Of a DNA stretch of 64,000 nt, positions 38,701 to 46,274 are shown piece after piece. The first letter of the stretch is position 1, and every line of letters begins with the position of its first letter. The notes under the pieces were generated by a model. That model searched no databases, had not been told where the DNA came from, and saw only the letters and a list, made by a program, of their open reading frames with translations. A program made the translations under genes and the position numbers. The stretch comes from Candidozyma auris. Taxonomy: Eukaryota > Ascomycota > Pichiomycetes > Serinales > Metschnikowiaceae. The DNA is taken from positions 992,001-1,056,000 of the forward strand of contig NC_072813.1 in the NCBI RefSeq assembly GCF_003013715.1, read 5' to 3'.

Positions 38701-39107
38701 AGAATCACCACCACCGAGTCTGAATCTACTGTAGGAGTAGTTTTTCTATCTGAAATATTTGTTTCCCTGTCTTTTTCGCCACTGTTCCCAATGGCTAGTC
38801 CATTTAGGCCCGGTAGTCGCTTGGGCACATTTGCAAGGGGTTCAGATCCTTCGTCCAGCATGGACACGTCGACTTCTGCAGCTCTTTTCGTGCCTCTGGA
38901 CTCCACCAAGGGCGTAGTCTGGGTCAAGTTGTTGCCCTCGTTGTCGAACTGGCTGAGCAGCTCCCACCATCGATTGGACTCTTCATGCCTGACTTCAAGC
39001 TGCCTGGGCACATCGCTTCTTGCTGCCTGGAGCTCTCTATCTAGAGAATCCTGAATCTCTTCGTCGTCTGAAGACACCACGATTACATCAAACGAACGAA
39101 CCAGCAT
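35760..39107 (-). CDS. ULS1: SWI2/SNF2 translocase with RING finger, SUMO-targeted (Uls1/Ris1)
   Basis: A 1115-residue protein. The N-terminus has hydrophobic-acidic SUMO-interaction motifs: VIVVSSDDEE (about 9-18), VVVILSSDDEQ, and a DDEIAVLSKEE site. The first RecA lobe has Walker A DDMGLGKT near 464 and a DEAQ box near 598. A C3HC4-type RING (about 830-880: CPMC, HPCGHMIC, CDGC, CNTC) sits between the lobes. The second lobe ends with DRAHRFGQQKPVHVYKL. Uls1 removes poly-SUMOylated proteins from chromatin and acts as a ubiquitin ligase. It is shorter than S. cerevisiae Uls1 (1619), mostly in the N-terminus. Gln in the DEAQ box and the RING placement fit this group. Confidence 0.92.
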   Translation of the reverse strand: MLVRSFDVIVVSSDDEEIQDSLDRELQAARSDVPRQLEVRHEESNRWWELLSQFDNEGNNLTQTTPLVESRGTKRAAEVDVSMLDEGSEPLANVPKRLPGLNGLAIGNSGEKDRETNISDRKTTPTVDSDSVVVILSSDDEQPELDSVPVPEKDHSPVERPQIAENSYFEEKEPQLKAEDLEVASDDLDSDDEIAVLSKEEAEKTGKFKPSTFISRHRPQVPLHRARDDPRGGADYRHLLANHQFNSPVPLLQPLGDPHQMEQDRRAEHYFATQTIEQLRAYESTLDAQLARFDGLRDSYLSQMKQAKERLETLPINLMEERSELIREIDSTLSDANVAIQRAKKIRRYKAVLHHVLVLKHSGGYMAPPGYPQQNFFNYNMPGYTGPHTQTSMTGFGGMTQNVYEDSVHLQELLKDVGNEEKVEGMAMTPSELNVSLLDHQRRGLFWLLNREKEEQGSILADDMGLGKTVQTIALIMANPSEDKNCKTTLIVGPVSLLRQWSAEFRAKVKMEYKPRVVFYHGADKKKVNTFIKMRRYDVVLTSYTTLASEYKLHYAKPIEEAMVSHGQNILPDRDLGGQTYESPFFTSNAQFYRVVLDEAQYIKNKVSQTSKATALLKSKHRLCLTGTPMQNNVDELYPILRFLKTRPYNDETKFKRDISVNMRSNNDEADEYDRNVSMKKLRAILLAIMLRRTKDSKVDGKPLIELPKKTVKNVSIRMDEEEAKAYKNLEAGIQKKAEKLLKKKHKNSHSNILTLLLRLRQACIHDILVEVGEMNAEENREGYGGVKNWKTMYALCLAISPEMKRRIAEDLLKNEKDLPVDVDDDDSDAQLTCPMCFDVVDLSSIVILHPCGHMICDGCVDSLFEQEGNEDGLVPCNTCRQSITEDALISYVVYNQVVNENLSFEELRAQYGTGMANKTTTAEKMNKITHERGGFTLSAKMQRALDLIENVTKANTDEKVIVFSHFTGTFDLMAKALKDAGIRFLRYDGSMNIDLKNSTIRRFYLGTERVLLISLKAGNVGLTLTCANHVVIMDPFWNPFVEDQAMDRAHRFGQQKPVHVYKLLVTDSVEDRIINLQDRKKELVNSALDSTALKKSSALGRQELGYLFGLNAMT

Positions 39108-39387
39108 TCTGATGCAGAAAGCGCTTCACTATTTGGGTGAGGCAAGAAGCGTGTAGGATGTTGATAGACATACACTCGGTGCGCACAAGAGTAGAGTGGG
39201 AGAGTGAAACTTACAGAAGTTAAGATAGATGGCATAAAAAGATGTAAAAAAAAAAATTCTCTGGTATATGAAAGACCCTTTGTGAATCTATTATTGACAA
39301 CACGTTTATTGTCGTTGACTGCTCAAACAGTTGCTTAAGCCGTGGCAGCTTCTAGTGTACAATGATTATGCGACAGTCCGATCGTCT

Positions 39388-39993
39388 TTAGAGGTAATCC
39401 CCATTTTCCTCGAGTATCTTGTCCAAGCAGATGTCCAACTCAGTAATGAGCCTTTCGTTATCCTCATCAAAGGCAAGACCTCTCTGGTAATCTGCCCTGG
39501 CGTCTTCGTAGTTGCCCAAAAAGTAGTTGGCCACACCTCTCCTTAAAAAATTCTCTGGCGTACACATCATCATGCCAATCAACATATCTGCGTCATTGAA
39601 CGCCTTCAAATATTCTTTGCACTTGAGGTAGGCATCAGCTCTGCTCATCAACAAGAGCCCAAGCTCCTGGAGGGTCCCCAGAAACAGCTCAAACTTGTTT
39701 CTCCTGTTGATCACTTCGATGGCAATGGTGAACTGCTTGGCCAGGTCCGCGTACTTTTCTTGCTTGAAGCTCTGAACACCTCCTTCGTACAATTTCTTGA
39801 TCATTTTGGACAAGTCCTTGTTGAAGGACTCTGCTGTTGGCTTTGGCGGGTACGGGTCGGTGATGCCAATAAGCTCTGTGGTGAGAGTGCTGAGCTGCTC
39901 CATCTCCAAGCTGAGCTGCAGATTGGGCTCCTCGGGCTCCTGGGTGAATACCACGCCTTTGGTCTTTGGGTCGTATCTGATGTCAAACTCCAT
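39388..39993 (-). CDS. SEC72: Sec72, non-essential Sec63-complex subunit for ER translocation
   Basis: A 201-residue protein from the ATG at 39993 (MEFDIRYD), which aligns with the start of yeast Sec72 (MVTLEYN). An in-frame ATG at 40047 would add 18 residues and cannot be excluded. The core has LTTELIGITDPYPPKP, then a SKMIKKLYEGG block and TPR-like repeats (about 80-190) ending with NYFLGNYEDARADYQRGLAF. Sec72 with Sec62/63/71 makes the post-translational translocon, its TPR docking Hsp70 or signal sequences. Family length is 193 in yeast. Confidence 0.88.
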   Translation of the reverse strand: MEFDIRYDPKTKGVVFTQEPEEPNLQLSLEMEQLSTLTTELIGITDPYPPKPTAESFNKDLSKMIKKLYEGGVQSFKQEKYADLAKQFTIAIEVINRRNKFELFLGTLQELGLLLMSRADAYLKCKEYLKAFNDADMLIGMMMCTPENFLRRGVANYFLGNYEDARADYQRGLAFDEDNERLITELDICLDKILEENGDYL

Positions 39994-40213
39994 TAGTTGT
40001 GGAAGTAGCTTGAGCTTTTCGACAAGTAGTATGTAGTGAGGGGCCATGCAGGAGCCGTAGTAGTATCTAATAAAGGAAAGTAGAAGGACTTTGCTTTTGA
40101 CAGGTGTTGAACTTAGCTTAATGGTGGATTGTGTGATTCATAAGTTCATAAAATAAATTGTTCTTGAATGTAAACTTCATAGGTTGTTCTGTTTCAACCC
40201 TTTGCTGGGTCTT

Positions 40214-40223
40214 CTCGCAACCA
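40214..40223 (+). promoter_or_regulatory. TTCGCARCCA-like element (one mismatch)
   Basis: CTCGCAACCA, one mismatch from the consensus, with a second near copy TTTGCAACCA at 40250-40259. Both are within 70 bp upstream of the start at 40284 and could also serve the divergent SEC72. Confidence 0.4.
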
Positions 40224-40283
40224 CATACTGGCACCTTACATGCTCACTTTTTGCAACCACTTCCCTCTCCTCCTATATCCTCC

Positions 40284-41276
40284 ATGACTACAGTATCACA
40301 AGCGATTCCCGACTCGTTTAATAATCGGGCGCTGTCTCCAAACATCTCTTCACACTCTCTCGAGCATCTTGTCAATTACTTTGGATCCCTCGACTCTAAA
40401 AGTTTTCTTGACCAGCCAATTGAAGCTAACCTCTCTCACGACGACTCTCCAGAGATCAACAACCTGGATCTTCAGCTTGATTGCAAGAGGTTGGAAGAAA
40501 CAAACAGCATTCAAATGTCTCCCGAGGACTTACAGACAAAAAACATCAACAAAAGGAACCCAATTGAGCAGCAAGTGTTGCCCAAGAAGAGCCTTGGACC
40601 TCACAGGGAGAAGTGGTACAAAAGAGCCTTCTCCAGCAGGTTTGCAACCTGGGCCGCAGACAAACAGCCAGCAGAAGAAGAGACACGGCTTGTATCTGGA
40701 TTGAGCTCCGCTACTGGCAATTTAAAAGAAGAGACACCTCAGTCTCAGGAGAAATTGAGAGCACTTACACTTCCTCATCCTCCTCACTTCATGCCTACGA
40801 AATCCCGTTCCCTTGGTGGATCCCGCTCGTTTGCTGGAAAAGCTCTCACTTCACTCTTCCTCAAAGAAAGCCCCTTGCATGGCTCTCCCTTGGAAAATTC
40901 TGTGTTTCTGCCCCATACTCATGCTCCTAGTGTGAGCGACTTCCCCTCTATCAAGGACGTCGAGGACTTGACCGAGGGCTTCGCTCAGTATTCGACGCTA
41001 CCAGAGCAGTGGAACGGATACAAGAATCCCGAAATGACGTCTGAACCAGAAAAGTCGCCGCCTCCAAGAACGAGATGGGCCCAGTGGAAGAAGGCGAGAA
41101 AGAGAGGCATTCGAGAGCTCAAGGGCCATCTCAAGCTGAGCTTGGCGCAGGGGAAAAAAAGGTCGATATTGGGGCTCAGAGTAAGGTTTTTCGCTCCCAG
41201 TGGTTTTCCTGAGAGCAATTCTGGGGTGATTATTTCAACTGATGATAAGGTCGTGGGACGAGTTCAGTCTCCTTAG
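40284..41276 (+). CDS. Hypothetical protein, low-complexity with basic C-terminus
   Basis: A 330-residue protein from the first ATG. No domain recognised. The N-terminal part is polar and probably disordered, with a LEHLVNYFGSLDSKSFLD helix near 25-42. A GPHREKWYKRAFSSRFATWAADK segment (about 108-130) is Trp/Arg-rich and might be structured. The C-terminus is strongly basic (TRWAQWKKARKRGIRELKGHLKLSL, about 270-300). Tandem Pro before TRW and many Ser suggest phosphorylation. Codon usage looks like that of its neighbours. It may be a fast-evolving clade-specific protein; I do not know its role. Confidence 0.55.
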   Translation: MTTVSQAIPDSFNNRALSPNISSHSLEHLVNYFGSLDSKSFLDQPIEANLSHDDSPEINNLDLQLDCKRLEETNSIQMSPEDLQTKNINKRNPIEQQVLPKKSLGPHREKWYKRAFSSRFATWAADKQPAEEETRLVSGLSSATGNLKEETPQSQEKLRALTLPHPPHFMPTKSRSLGGSRSFAGKALTSLFLKESPLHGSPLENSVFLPHTHAPSVSDFPSIKDVEDLTEGFAQYSTLPEQWNGYKNPEMTSEPEKSPPPRTRWAQWKKARKRGIRELKGHLKLSLAQGKKRSILGLRVRFFAPSGFPESNSGVIISTDDKVVGRVQSP

Positions 41277-41643
41277 TACTGGGCGAGGAGAAAGTGGTAT
41301 TTTGCAGCCATTTAGTCTAAGGTCAGCACGGGCAGAATACCCCAAATGACTGGTCCAATGTTTACTAAGAGATGCTTTAAATACGATGAGAGCTATAGTT
41401 GTCGGAAGAATGAAAAACTGGGTACTAGGTACAAGTGTTTCTTCGTTGCATCTAATTTCTGTGCCTCACTGAGTGCACTGCACAACATCTTCAACAAAAG
41501 CTCAATTAAGCAACTTTAGAGAAGCCTTGTTTTAAAATCCTTGGTCACTTTTCATATTATCATCTCTGACTTTTCACTTACCTTCCTCAGAAGCCTCTTC
41601 ATCCACCCTCTTTCTGCACCTCACTGAGAAGCACACTCCAACA

Positions 41644-41688
41644 ATGACTCACAAGAGAGCAAATGATAGTAAGCAACCAAATTTTTAA
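41644..41688 (+). other. Short upstream ORF before HIS5 (14 codons)
   Basis: ATG at 41644 opens a 14-codon frame ending in TAA at 41686-41688, 180 bp before the HIS5 ATG. A GTAAGC inside it could also be an intron donor, with a CTAAC at about 41819 as branch site. Whether it is in the mRNA depends on the transcription start. Confidence 0.35.
41645..41651 (+). promoter_or_regulatory. Gcn4 site TGACTCA
   Basis: Perfect Gcn4 consensus, 218-224 bp before the HIS5 start. It overlaps the start of the short upstream ORF (ATGACTCAC), so it is either promoter DNA or, if transcription starts farther up, part of the leader. Confidence 0.6.
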
Positions 41689-41786
41689 TGAATATTTCAC
41701 TCCACAACTTCAAAACCAATTATCCAAGGAACTTTTCACTCAGTTCCCTACTTTGTGTATTCTCTTCTCTGCCTACCACCTCTGGC

Positions 41787-41793
41787 TGAGTCA
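41787..41793 (-). promoter_or_regulatory. Gcn4 site (TGAGTCA, reverse orientation)
   Basis: Perfect Gcn4 consensus on the minus strand, 76-82 bp before the HIS5 start. Together with 41645 it gives two sites for general amino-acid control, as expected for a histidine gene. Confidence 0.6.
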
Positions 41794-41868
41794 TACTCTA
41801 TACCATACTCGCATCCTGCTAACTTATCTATAACCTACCACTGCTCACTGTGAAGTCTGCTTCAAACT

Positions 41869-43071
41869 ATGCCCTTTGACTTACAATCACTCATTCGCCC
41901 AAATATACGTAATTTGGAGCCCTACAGATGTGCTAGAGACGACTTCAAGGAAGGAATTCTTTTGGATGCAAACGAAAACACCCATGGCCCTGCCTTATCT
42001 ACCATCTCCAGCTGGGAACTGGCCTTGGAGCTCAATAGGTACCCTGACCCACACCAGGTGGAGTTGAAGGAGCAGCTAGCAAACTTCCGTAACTCTACTC
42101 CTAATCAGCTTATCAAAAGCTCGACGCCAAAGCTTCAATTGGAAAATATGTGTCTTGGTGTGGGTTCAGACGAGAGTATAGATTTGCTTATGCGGTGCGT
42201 TTGCACTCCTGGCAAGGATAAGCTTTTGGTGTGTCCGCCTACGTATGGCATGTACTCTATTTGCGCCACGGTGAACGATCTTGAGATGGTATCGGTGCCA
42301 TTGACCACGCCAGACTTCCAGATCGACGTTGATGCCATTTTGAAGAAGGTTTCTGAGGATCCTACTATCAAACTTATCTACGTCACCTCTCCAGGAAACC
42401 CCACTGCGAAGCTCATTGACCCTAAGTTGGTGGTGGAGTTGCTAGAGAAAGCTCTTGACAGCTGGAACGGCCTTGTGGTTGTGGACGAGGCGTACATTGA
42501 CTTTGTTGATCCTGTTGCCCCTAACTCCTCCCAGTCTGTGTCAACATTGGTGAACCAGTTTCCTAATCTTGTGGTGCTTCAGACTTTATCCAAATCGTTT
42601 GGTCTAGCAGGCGTAAGGCTAGGTATCACGTATGCGTCTTCAGGCTTGTCTCGCTACTTAAACGCCATGAAGTACCCATACAATATTTCGTCCTTGACGT
42701 CAGCGGTGGCTGTGAGATCTACGCAGGCAGAGGATGGCTTGAAAGTCATGCAAAACTATGTCAATGAAATCAAAAGGGATAGAGCTCATCTTCTTGAGGC
42801 GCTTCAAAAGATCCCCGGCGTGGGGAAGAACATTGGAGGTCTAGATGCAAACTTCTTACTTTTACAATTCTTGGATTTGAGTGGCCAGCCTTCCAATGAG
42901 GTTGCCTTGGAGCTCTATAACCAACTAGCAGTCGAAAACGGAGTGGTTGTAAGGTTCAGAGGAAAAGAGTTGAACTGTAAGGGCGCATTGAGATTGTCCA
43001 TTGGTACCGAGGAAGAAAACAAGATTTTGATTGAGAAGATCGGTAAAATTCTTCCACTGGTGAGAAAGTAA
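41869..43071 (+). CDS. HIS5: Histidinol-phosphate aminotransferase His5
   Basis: A 400-residue class-II PLP aminotransferase, near-identical in layout to yeast His5 (385). Conserved blocks: LEPYRCARDDF and LLDANEN (about 16-37), RYPDPHQ (57-63), LGVGSDE, TSPGNPT (173-179), DEAYIDF, and the PLP-binding Lys242 in SKSFGLAG. VVRFRG and LRLSIG lie near the C-terminus. It converts imidazole-acetol phosphate and glutamate to histidinol phosphate, the seventh step of histidine biosynthesis. Codon 51 is CTG (Ser in this code). The promoter has two Gcn4 sites. Confidence 0.96.
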   Translation: MPFDLQSLIRPNIRNLEPYRCARDDFKEGILLDANENTHGPALSTISSWELALELNRYPDPHQVELKEQLANFRNSTPNQLIKSSTPKLQLENMCLGVGSDESIDLLMRCVCTPGKDKLLVCPPTYGMYSICATVNDLEMVSVPLTTPDFQIDVDAILKKVSEDPTIKLIYVTSPGNPTAKLIDPKLVVELLEKALDSWNGLVVVDEAYIDFVDPVAPNSSQSVSTLVNQFPNLVVLQTLSKSFGLAGVRLGITYASSGLSRYLNAMKYPYNISSLTSAVAVRSTQAEDGLKVMQNYVNEIKRDRAHLLEALQKIPGVGKNIGGLDANFLLLQFLDLSGQPSNEVALELYNQLAVENGVVVRFRGKELNCKGALRLSIGTEEENKILIEKIGKILPLVRK

Positions 43072-43131
43072 ATTTTGTTTCAAATAGACAACTGTATGGT
43101 ACAATTTTGGAAGACTAAACTATACACTTTC

Positions 43132-43174
43132 GCATCCTAGTATTTGTTCTAAAGTGCATCCTAGTATTTGTTCT
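43132..43174. repeat. 19-bp direct repeat with 5-bp spacer, MRPS17 promoter
   Basis: GCATCCTAGTATTTGTTCT is found at 43132-43150 and again, without change, at 43156-43174 (period 24 bp). It lies 103 bp before the MRPS17 start codon in a region of only 205 bp. Confidence 0.9.
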
Positions 43175-43276
43175 CTTGCAACAGCTACACACCTGATGGT
43201 GCGCGCACTACACAAAGTAGATTTTTTCATCACTATAGACTTCAACAGATCCACAATCTGAGCATCACCTGCGGCC

Positions 43277-44011
43277 ATGGCTAGACAAAATTTCGTTGGC
43301 TTGGTGATTTCACAGGGAAAAATGAACAAGACCGTCAAGGTCAGAGTTCAGTCCAAAGGTTACGACAAAAGAGTGCACAAGGAGGTGTTGAAAAGGAAAG
43401 ACTACTTGGTCCACGATGAAGGAAACTTATGTAAAGAAGGAGATATTGTGAGAATCGAGTCGATCCCAAAAATGACAGAACGAAAGTACTTTGCCATTGC
43501 TGAAGTGAAGATCAACAAAGGTCAGCAGTTTGCCAAGTACGAAGAGTTGGCCAAAAGGAAAGTCGCCGAGGAAGAACAGAGGAAACTTAAGGAGTTTATG
43601 GAAAGAAGAACCGAGTTGGAGAACATCATAGATAAGGTGGACGATTTGAAGAAACTAGATCAAATTTCAAGAGCATTTTCAAAAGCGCAGGAGGATGAGA
43701 GACAGGAACTTCTTCGTCAAATCAACGAGATCAAGAAGAGATACAACATCAAATCGTGGCCAACAACAGAGCAGATAGTGCCTCTAGAAGTGAACGAAGC
43801 AGCGAAAGATCTCAGTGTTATAGAGAACAGACTTGCCAACATTCGTGTGATTCTCGACAAGTTGATGAGCAGTGATTTCAAGGCTCAGAGGGAGAAGATC
43901 TTGGCTCAGGCGGCCAAGGGCAACCCAGCAGAGTTGAAGCCCAGCATACAGAAGAATATCTTGCGCAAATGGGTCATGAACCCAAAGAACACCGTACCCG
44001 TGTCTCTCTAG
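43277..44011 (+). CDS. MRPS17: Mitochondrial small-subunit ribosomal protein uS17m (Mrps17)
   Basis: A 244-residue protein. The first 85 residues hold the uS17 S17e/S17p core with GLVISQGKMNKTVKVRV and KDYLVHDEGNLCKEGDIVRI, the beta-barrel that binds rRNA. The rest (about 90-244) is a long fungal mitochondrial extension, Glu/Lys/Arg-rich and helical, as in yeast Mrps17 (237). Its N-terminus is short, like yeast, with no classical presequence. Converts no known extra function; it acts in the mitoribosome 37S subunit. Confidence 0.92.
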   Translation: MARQNFVGLVISQGKMNKTVKVRVQSKGYDKRVHKEVLKRKDYLVHDEGNLCKEGDIVRIESIPKMTERKYFAIAEVKINKGQQFAKYEELAKRKVAEEEQRKLKEFMERRTELENIIDKVDDLKKLDQISRAFSKAQEDERQELLRQINEIKKRYNIKSWPTTEQIVPLEVNEAAKDLSVIENRLANIRVILDKLMSSDFKAQREKILAQAAKGNPAELKPSIQKNILRKWVMNPKNTVPVSL

Positions 44012-44177
44012 GGGCCCTGTAAATAGTTAGCATGTACACAAAAAGTGAAAAGTAATCAACATGTTGTAGGACAACGACAACAGATAAAGGAAGGATATTA
44101 GGAGATACCGAGTATCAGTTGGAGGTGCATTCTCATCATCTTACTTTACGCACAATAAATACTAGGACATACAGAAT

Positions 44178-44187
44178 TTCGCAACCA
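44178..44187 (+). promoter_or_regulatory. TTCGCARCCA promoter element, TOK1
   Basis: Exact copy within ATTTCGCAACCATT, only 38 bp before the TOK1 start, so it may lie within the leader or mark the transcription start area. Confidence 0.5.
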
Positions 44188-44225
44188 TTTATCTATCAGC
44201 CATACTTACAAAAGAAGCCCAAACA

Positions 44226-46085
44226 ATGAAGCTCCTGTCTCAATTCCGCAAACGACTATCCCTTCTAGCTACCTATGTCGGACTCAATCAGACCAACGTG
44301 GAGCTGGTGCTACGACGTGAGCACGTGGAGACTCACAAACGAAAGCTAGCTCCTTTGTTCACTCCAGTGTACTTGGAGAATCTCAGTTCTTTGGATTACG
44401 AAGAGCCCCTCCCAAAGACGGCCCGATATTTGAAGCATGCTTTGAGTGTTCCTTTGGTTACAGTGACAAATTTAAACGTGGAGCCTGGACAGCGCCACTT
44501 TGTGCTCTGGCTCTATATCTCATCTTACTTTCCTTTACTATCAGCCTGTTTGGCACCATTGGGCAACTTGATTTCCCTAATTGCTCTCATTGAGCACTGG
44601 CGGATTTCTTTAGAGTCGGGTAAACTTGTACCGGAGGAGCCGGCGCCGAAAGTACTCAATATTATCGCATTTGTGTGTGGAATCATTGGGAATGTCTCTT
44701 TGCTAATGAATTTCTCGGGTACTTTGCGGTACCTTGTTACTCAATGCGTTTCCATATTGTGCTGGGTTGCTGCTGTCGCCATGCTACTCATTGCAGTGCT
44801 TTTGACCAACGAAACTGTAGTTGGAGCTGATCCTCACTATAAACGCTCCGAGGGTTTCTGGCTAGCAGTATGGACAATCTTCATGTATTCATCTTCGTCA
44901 ATTGTACAAATTATCAATCTCTTGGGGTACAAGCTTCAGAAGTACGGGGCTTCATACAATCTTGATCGCCAGCAGCGGCTGCTTATCAACTACACGATGG
45001 TCTTTGCCATTTGGCAGGCGATTGGAGCATCTGTGATGAAGCATCTAATCCAAAATTTGAGCTACGGCGGCTCGCTTTATTACTGCGTGGTTTCTGTCTT
45101 TACTGTGGGTCTAGGCGACATACACCCAGTTTCTACTGGAGCGAAAGTAGTTGCACTCATTTTCTCCTTTGTGGGAATTGTCAATCTGGGGATGATTGTT
45201 ACTACACTTATCAGGGTTGTGGTTCACTCTGCTGGCCCAAGTGTTTTCTGGCATTATACCGAAGTGAAACGAATGCAACTTTTGCAAAAGTACAATGAAA
45301 ATCCGAATGACCCTGTGTTTGCTAATTCCTTTCAGCTCATGAGAGATATTCGAGAGGGTATCGCACGCCAGCAATGGCGTTTCAACTGTGTCACAAGCTT
45401 GATTTTGTTTATCGGGTTCTGGCAAGTTGGTTCTGCTGTGTTATATGCTTCAGAGGATTGGACGTACTTCAACTCGATGTATTTTTGTTTCTTGTGTCTA
45501 TTGACCATCGGCTATGGAGATTATGCGCCAACCAGTGTGTTTGGTCGAGCATTTTTTATTCAATGGGCCATGGGCGCCGTTCCAATCATGTCCATCATCA
45601 TCTCTACAGTTGCTGATAGTGCTTTTAACACGGCTGGGAGATTGGGAAAGGTAGTACAGTTCTTCGAACAAGAATGGACAAAAGACGCAGATCAAGTTGA
45701 GATGGAGTCAAGAACTCCTCCAAACAAAAAATATCACCTTGGAATGAGCGGCAGCTCTCCTCATAGACCAATCGCTCAGCTCGTCGCAGATTTAGATACG
45801 CTAGAAGCCGTCACCATCGATGCCCTCGAAGATCCACTGATGAGGTATAGCTACGAGCAATGGACCACTCTTCTCGGCAAGCTTCGATCAGTGCAGAGTG
45901 AAGACCCCTCTGACTCTAGCCACTGGCTCGGTGAAATGTCTCCATTGCGACTCCCCATCAAAGAGCCTCGCTATGTTCTCATTCACTTGTTCCTGAGATT
46001 ACGCCACGATCTTCTACAGCGACTAAAAGAAGAGAGCTCCGTCGATTTTACCAACTCCACTTGTGTCGATCGCAAGGAATCGTAA
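44226..46085 (+). CDS. TOK1: Outward-rectifier potassium channel Tok1 (two-pore, eight TM)
   Basis: A 619-residue membrane protein. About eight hydrophobic segments, with two pore loops: VGLGD near residue 295 (VFTVGLGDIHPVS) and IGYGD near 428 (LLTIGYGDYAPTS), the selectivity filters. The arrangement, eight TM with two P loops after TM5 and TM7, is that of fungal TOK channels. The last 140 residues are a cytosolic, polar C-terminal tail that gates the channel in yeast. Tok1 passes K+ outward at the plasma membrane on depolarisation. Confidence 0.95.
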   Translation: MKLLSQFRKRLSLLATYVGLNQTNVELVLRREHVETHKRKLAPLFTPVYLENLSSLDYEEPLPKTARYLKHALSVPLVTVTNLNVEPGQRHFVLWLYISSYFPLLSACLAPLGNLISLIALIEHWRISLESGKLVPEEPAPKVLNIIAFVCGIIGNVSLLMNFSGTLRYLVTQCVSILCWVAAVAMLLIAVLLTNETVVGADPHYKRSEGFWLAVWTIFMYSSSSIVQIINLLGYKLQKYGASYNLDRQQRLLINYTMVFAIWQAIGASVMKHLIQNLSYGGSLYYCVVSVFTVGLGDIHPVSTGAKVVALIFSFVGIVNLGMIVTTLIRVVVHSAGPSVFWHYTEVKRMQLLQKYNENPNDPVFANSFQLMRDIREGIARQQWRFNCVTSLILFIGFWQVGSAVLYASEDWTYFNSMYFCFLCLLTIGYGDYAPTSVFGRAFFIQWAMGAVPIMSIIISTVADSAFNTAGRLGKVVQFFEQEWTKDADQVEMESRTPPNKKYHLGMSGSSPHRPIAQLVADLDTLEAVTIDALEDPLMRYSYEQWTTLLGKLRSVQSEDPSDSSHWLGEMSPLRLPIKEPRYVLIHLFLRLRHDLLQRLKEESSVDFTNSTCVDRKES

Positions 46086-46114
46086 ACCACTGCTGTATCC
46101 AAATCCGGGGCTAA

Positions 46115-46124
46115 TGGCTGCGAA
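46115..46124 (-). promoter_or_regulatory. TTCGCARCCA promoter element, FUN26
   Basis: Exact copy in reverse orientation (AATGGCTGCGAAAA), about 150 bp before the FUN26 ATG and just 30 bp after the TOK1 stop. Confidence 0.5.
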
Positions 46125-46274
46125 AAACTGGTCCTACCTAAAGACTCGTGCTTATCAGTGCGCACTATTACTGGATGGACCGTTGACATATCACAGACCT
46201 CAGATAACGAGGTCTCTTTTGCCATTATCACCTAATAGCTTCTCAAGTTGACTGAGCAATTTGAACTCGACCTG

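Larger units (their letters stand above)
41277..41868. other. Upstream region of HIS5
   Basis: About 590 bp. Contains two Gcn4 sites, a short upstream ORF and a TTTGCAGCCA near-copy of the recurrent element at 41301-41310. The base composition from 41560 on is pyrimidine-rich with many CTC, typical of a promoter or leader. Confidence 0.6.
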
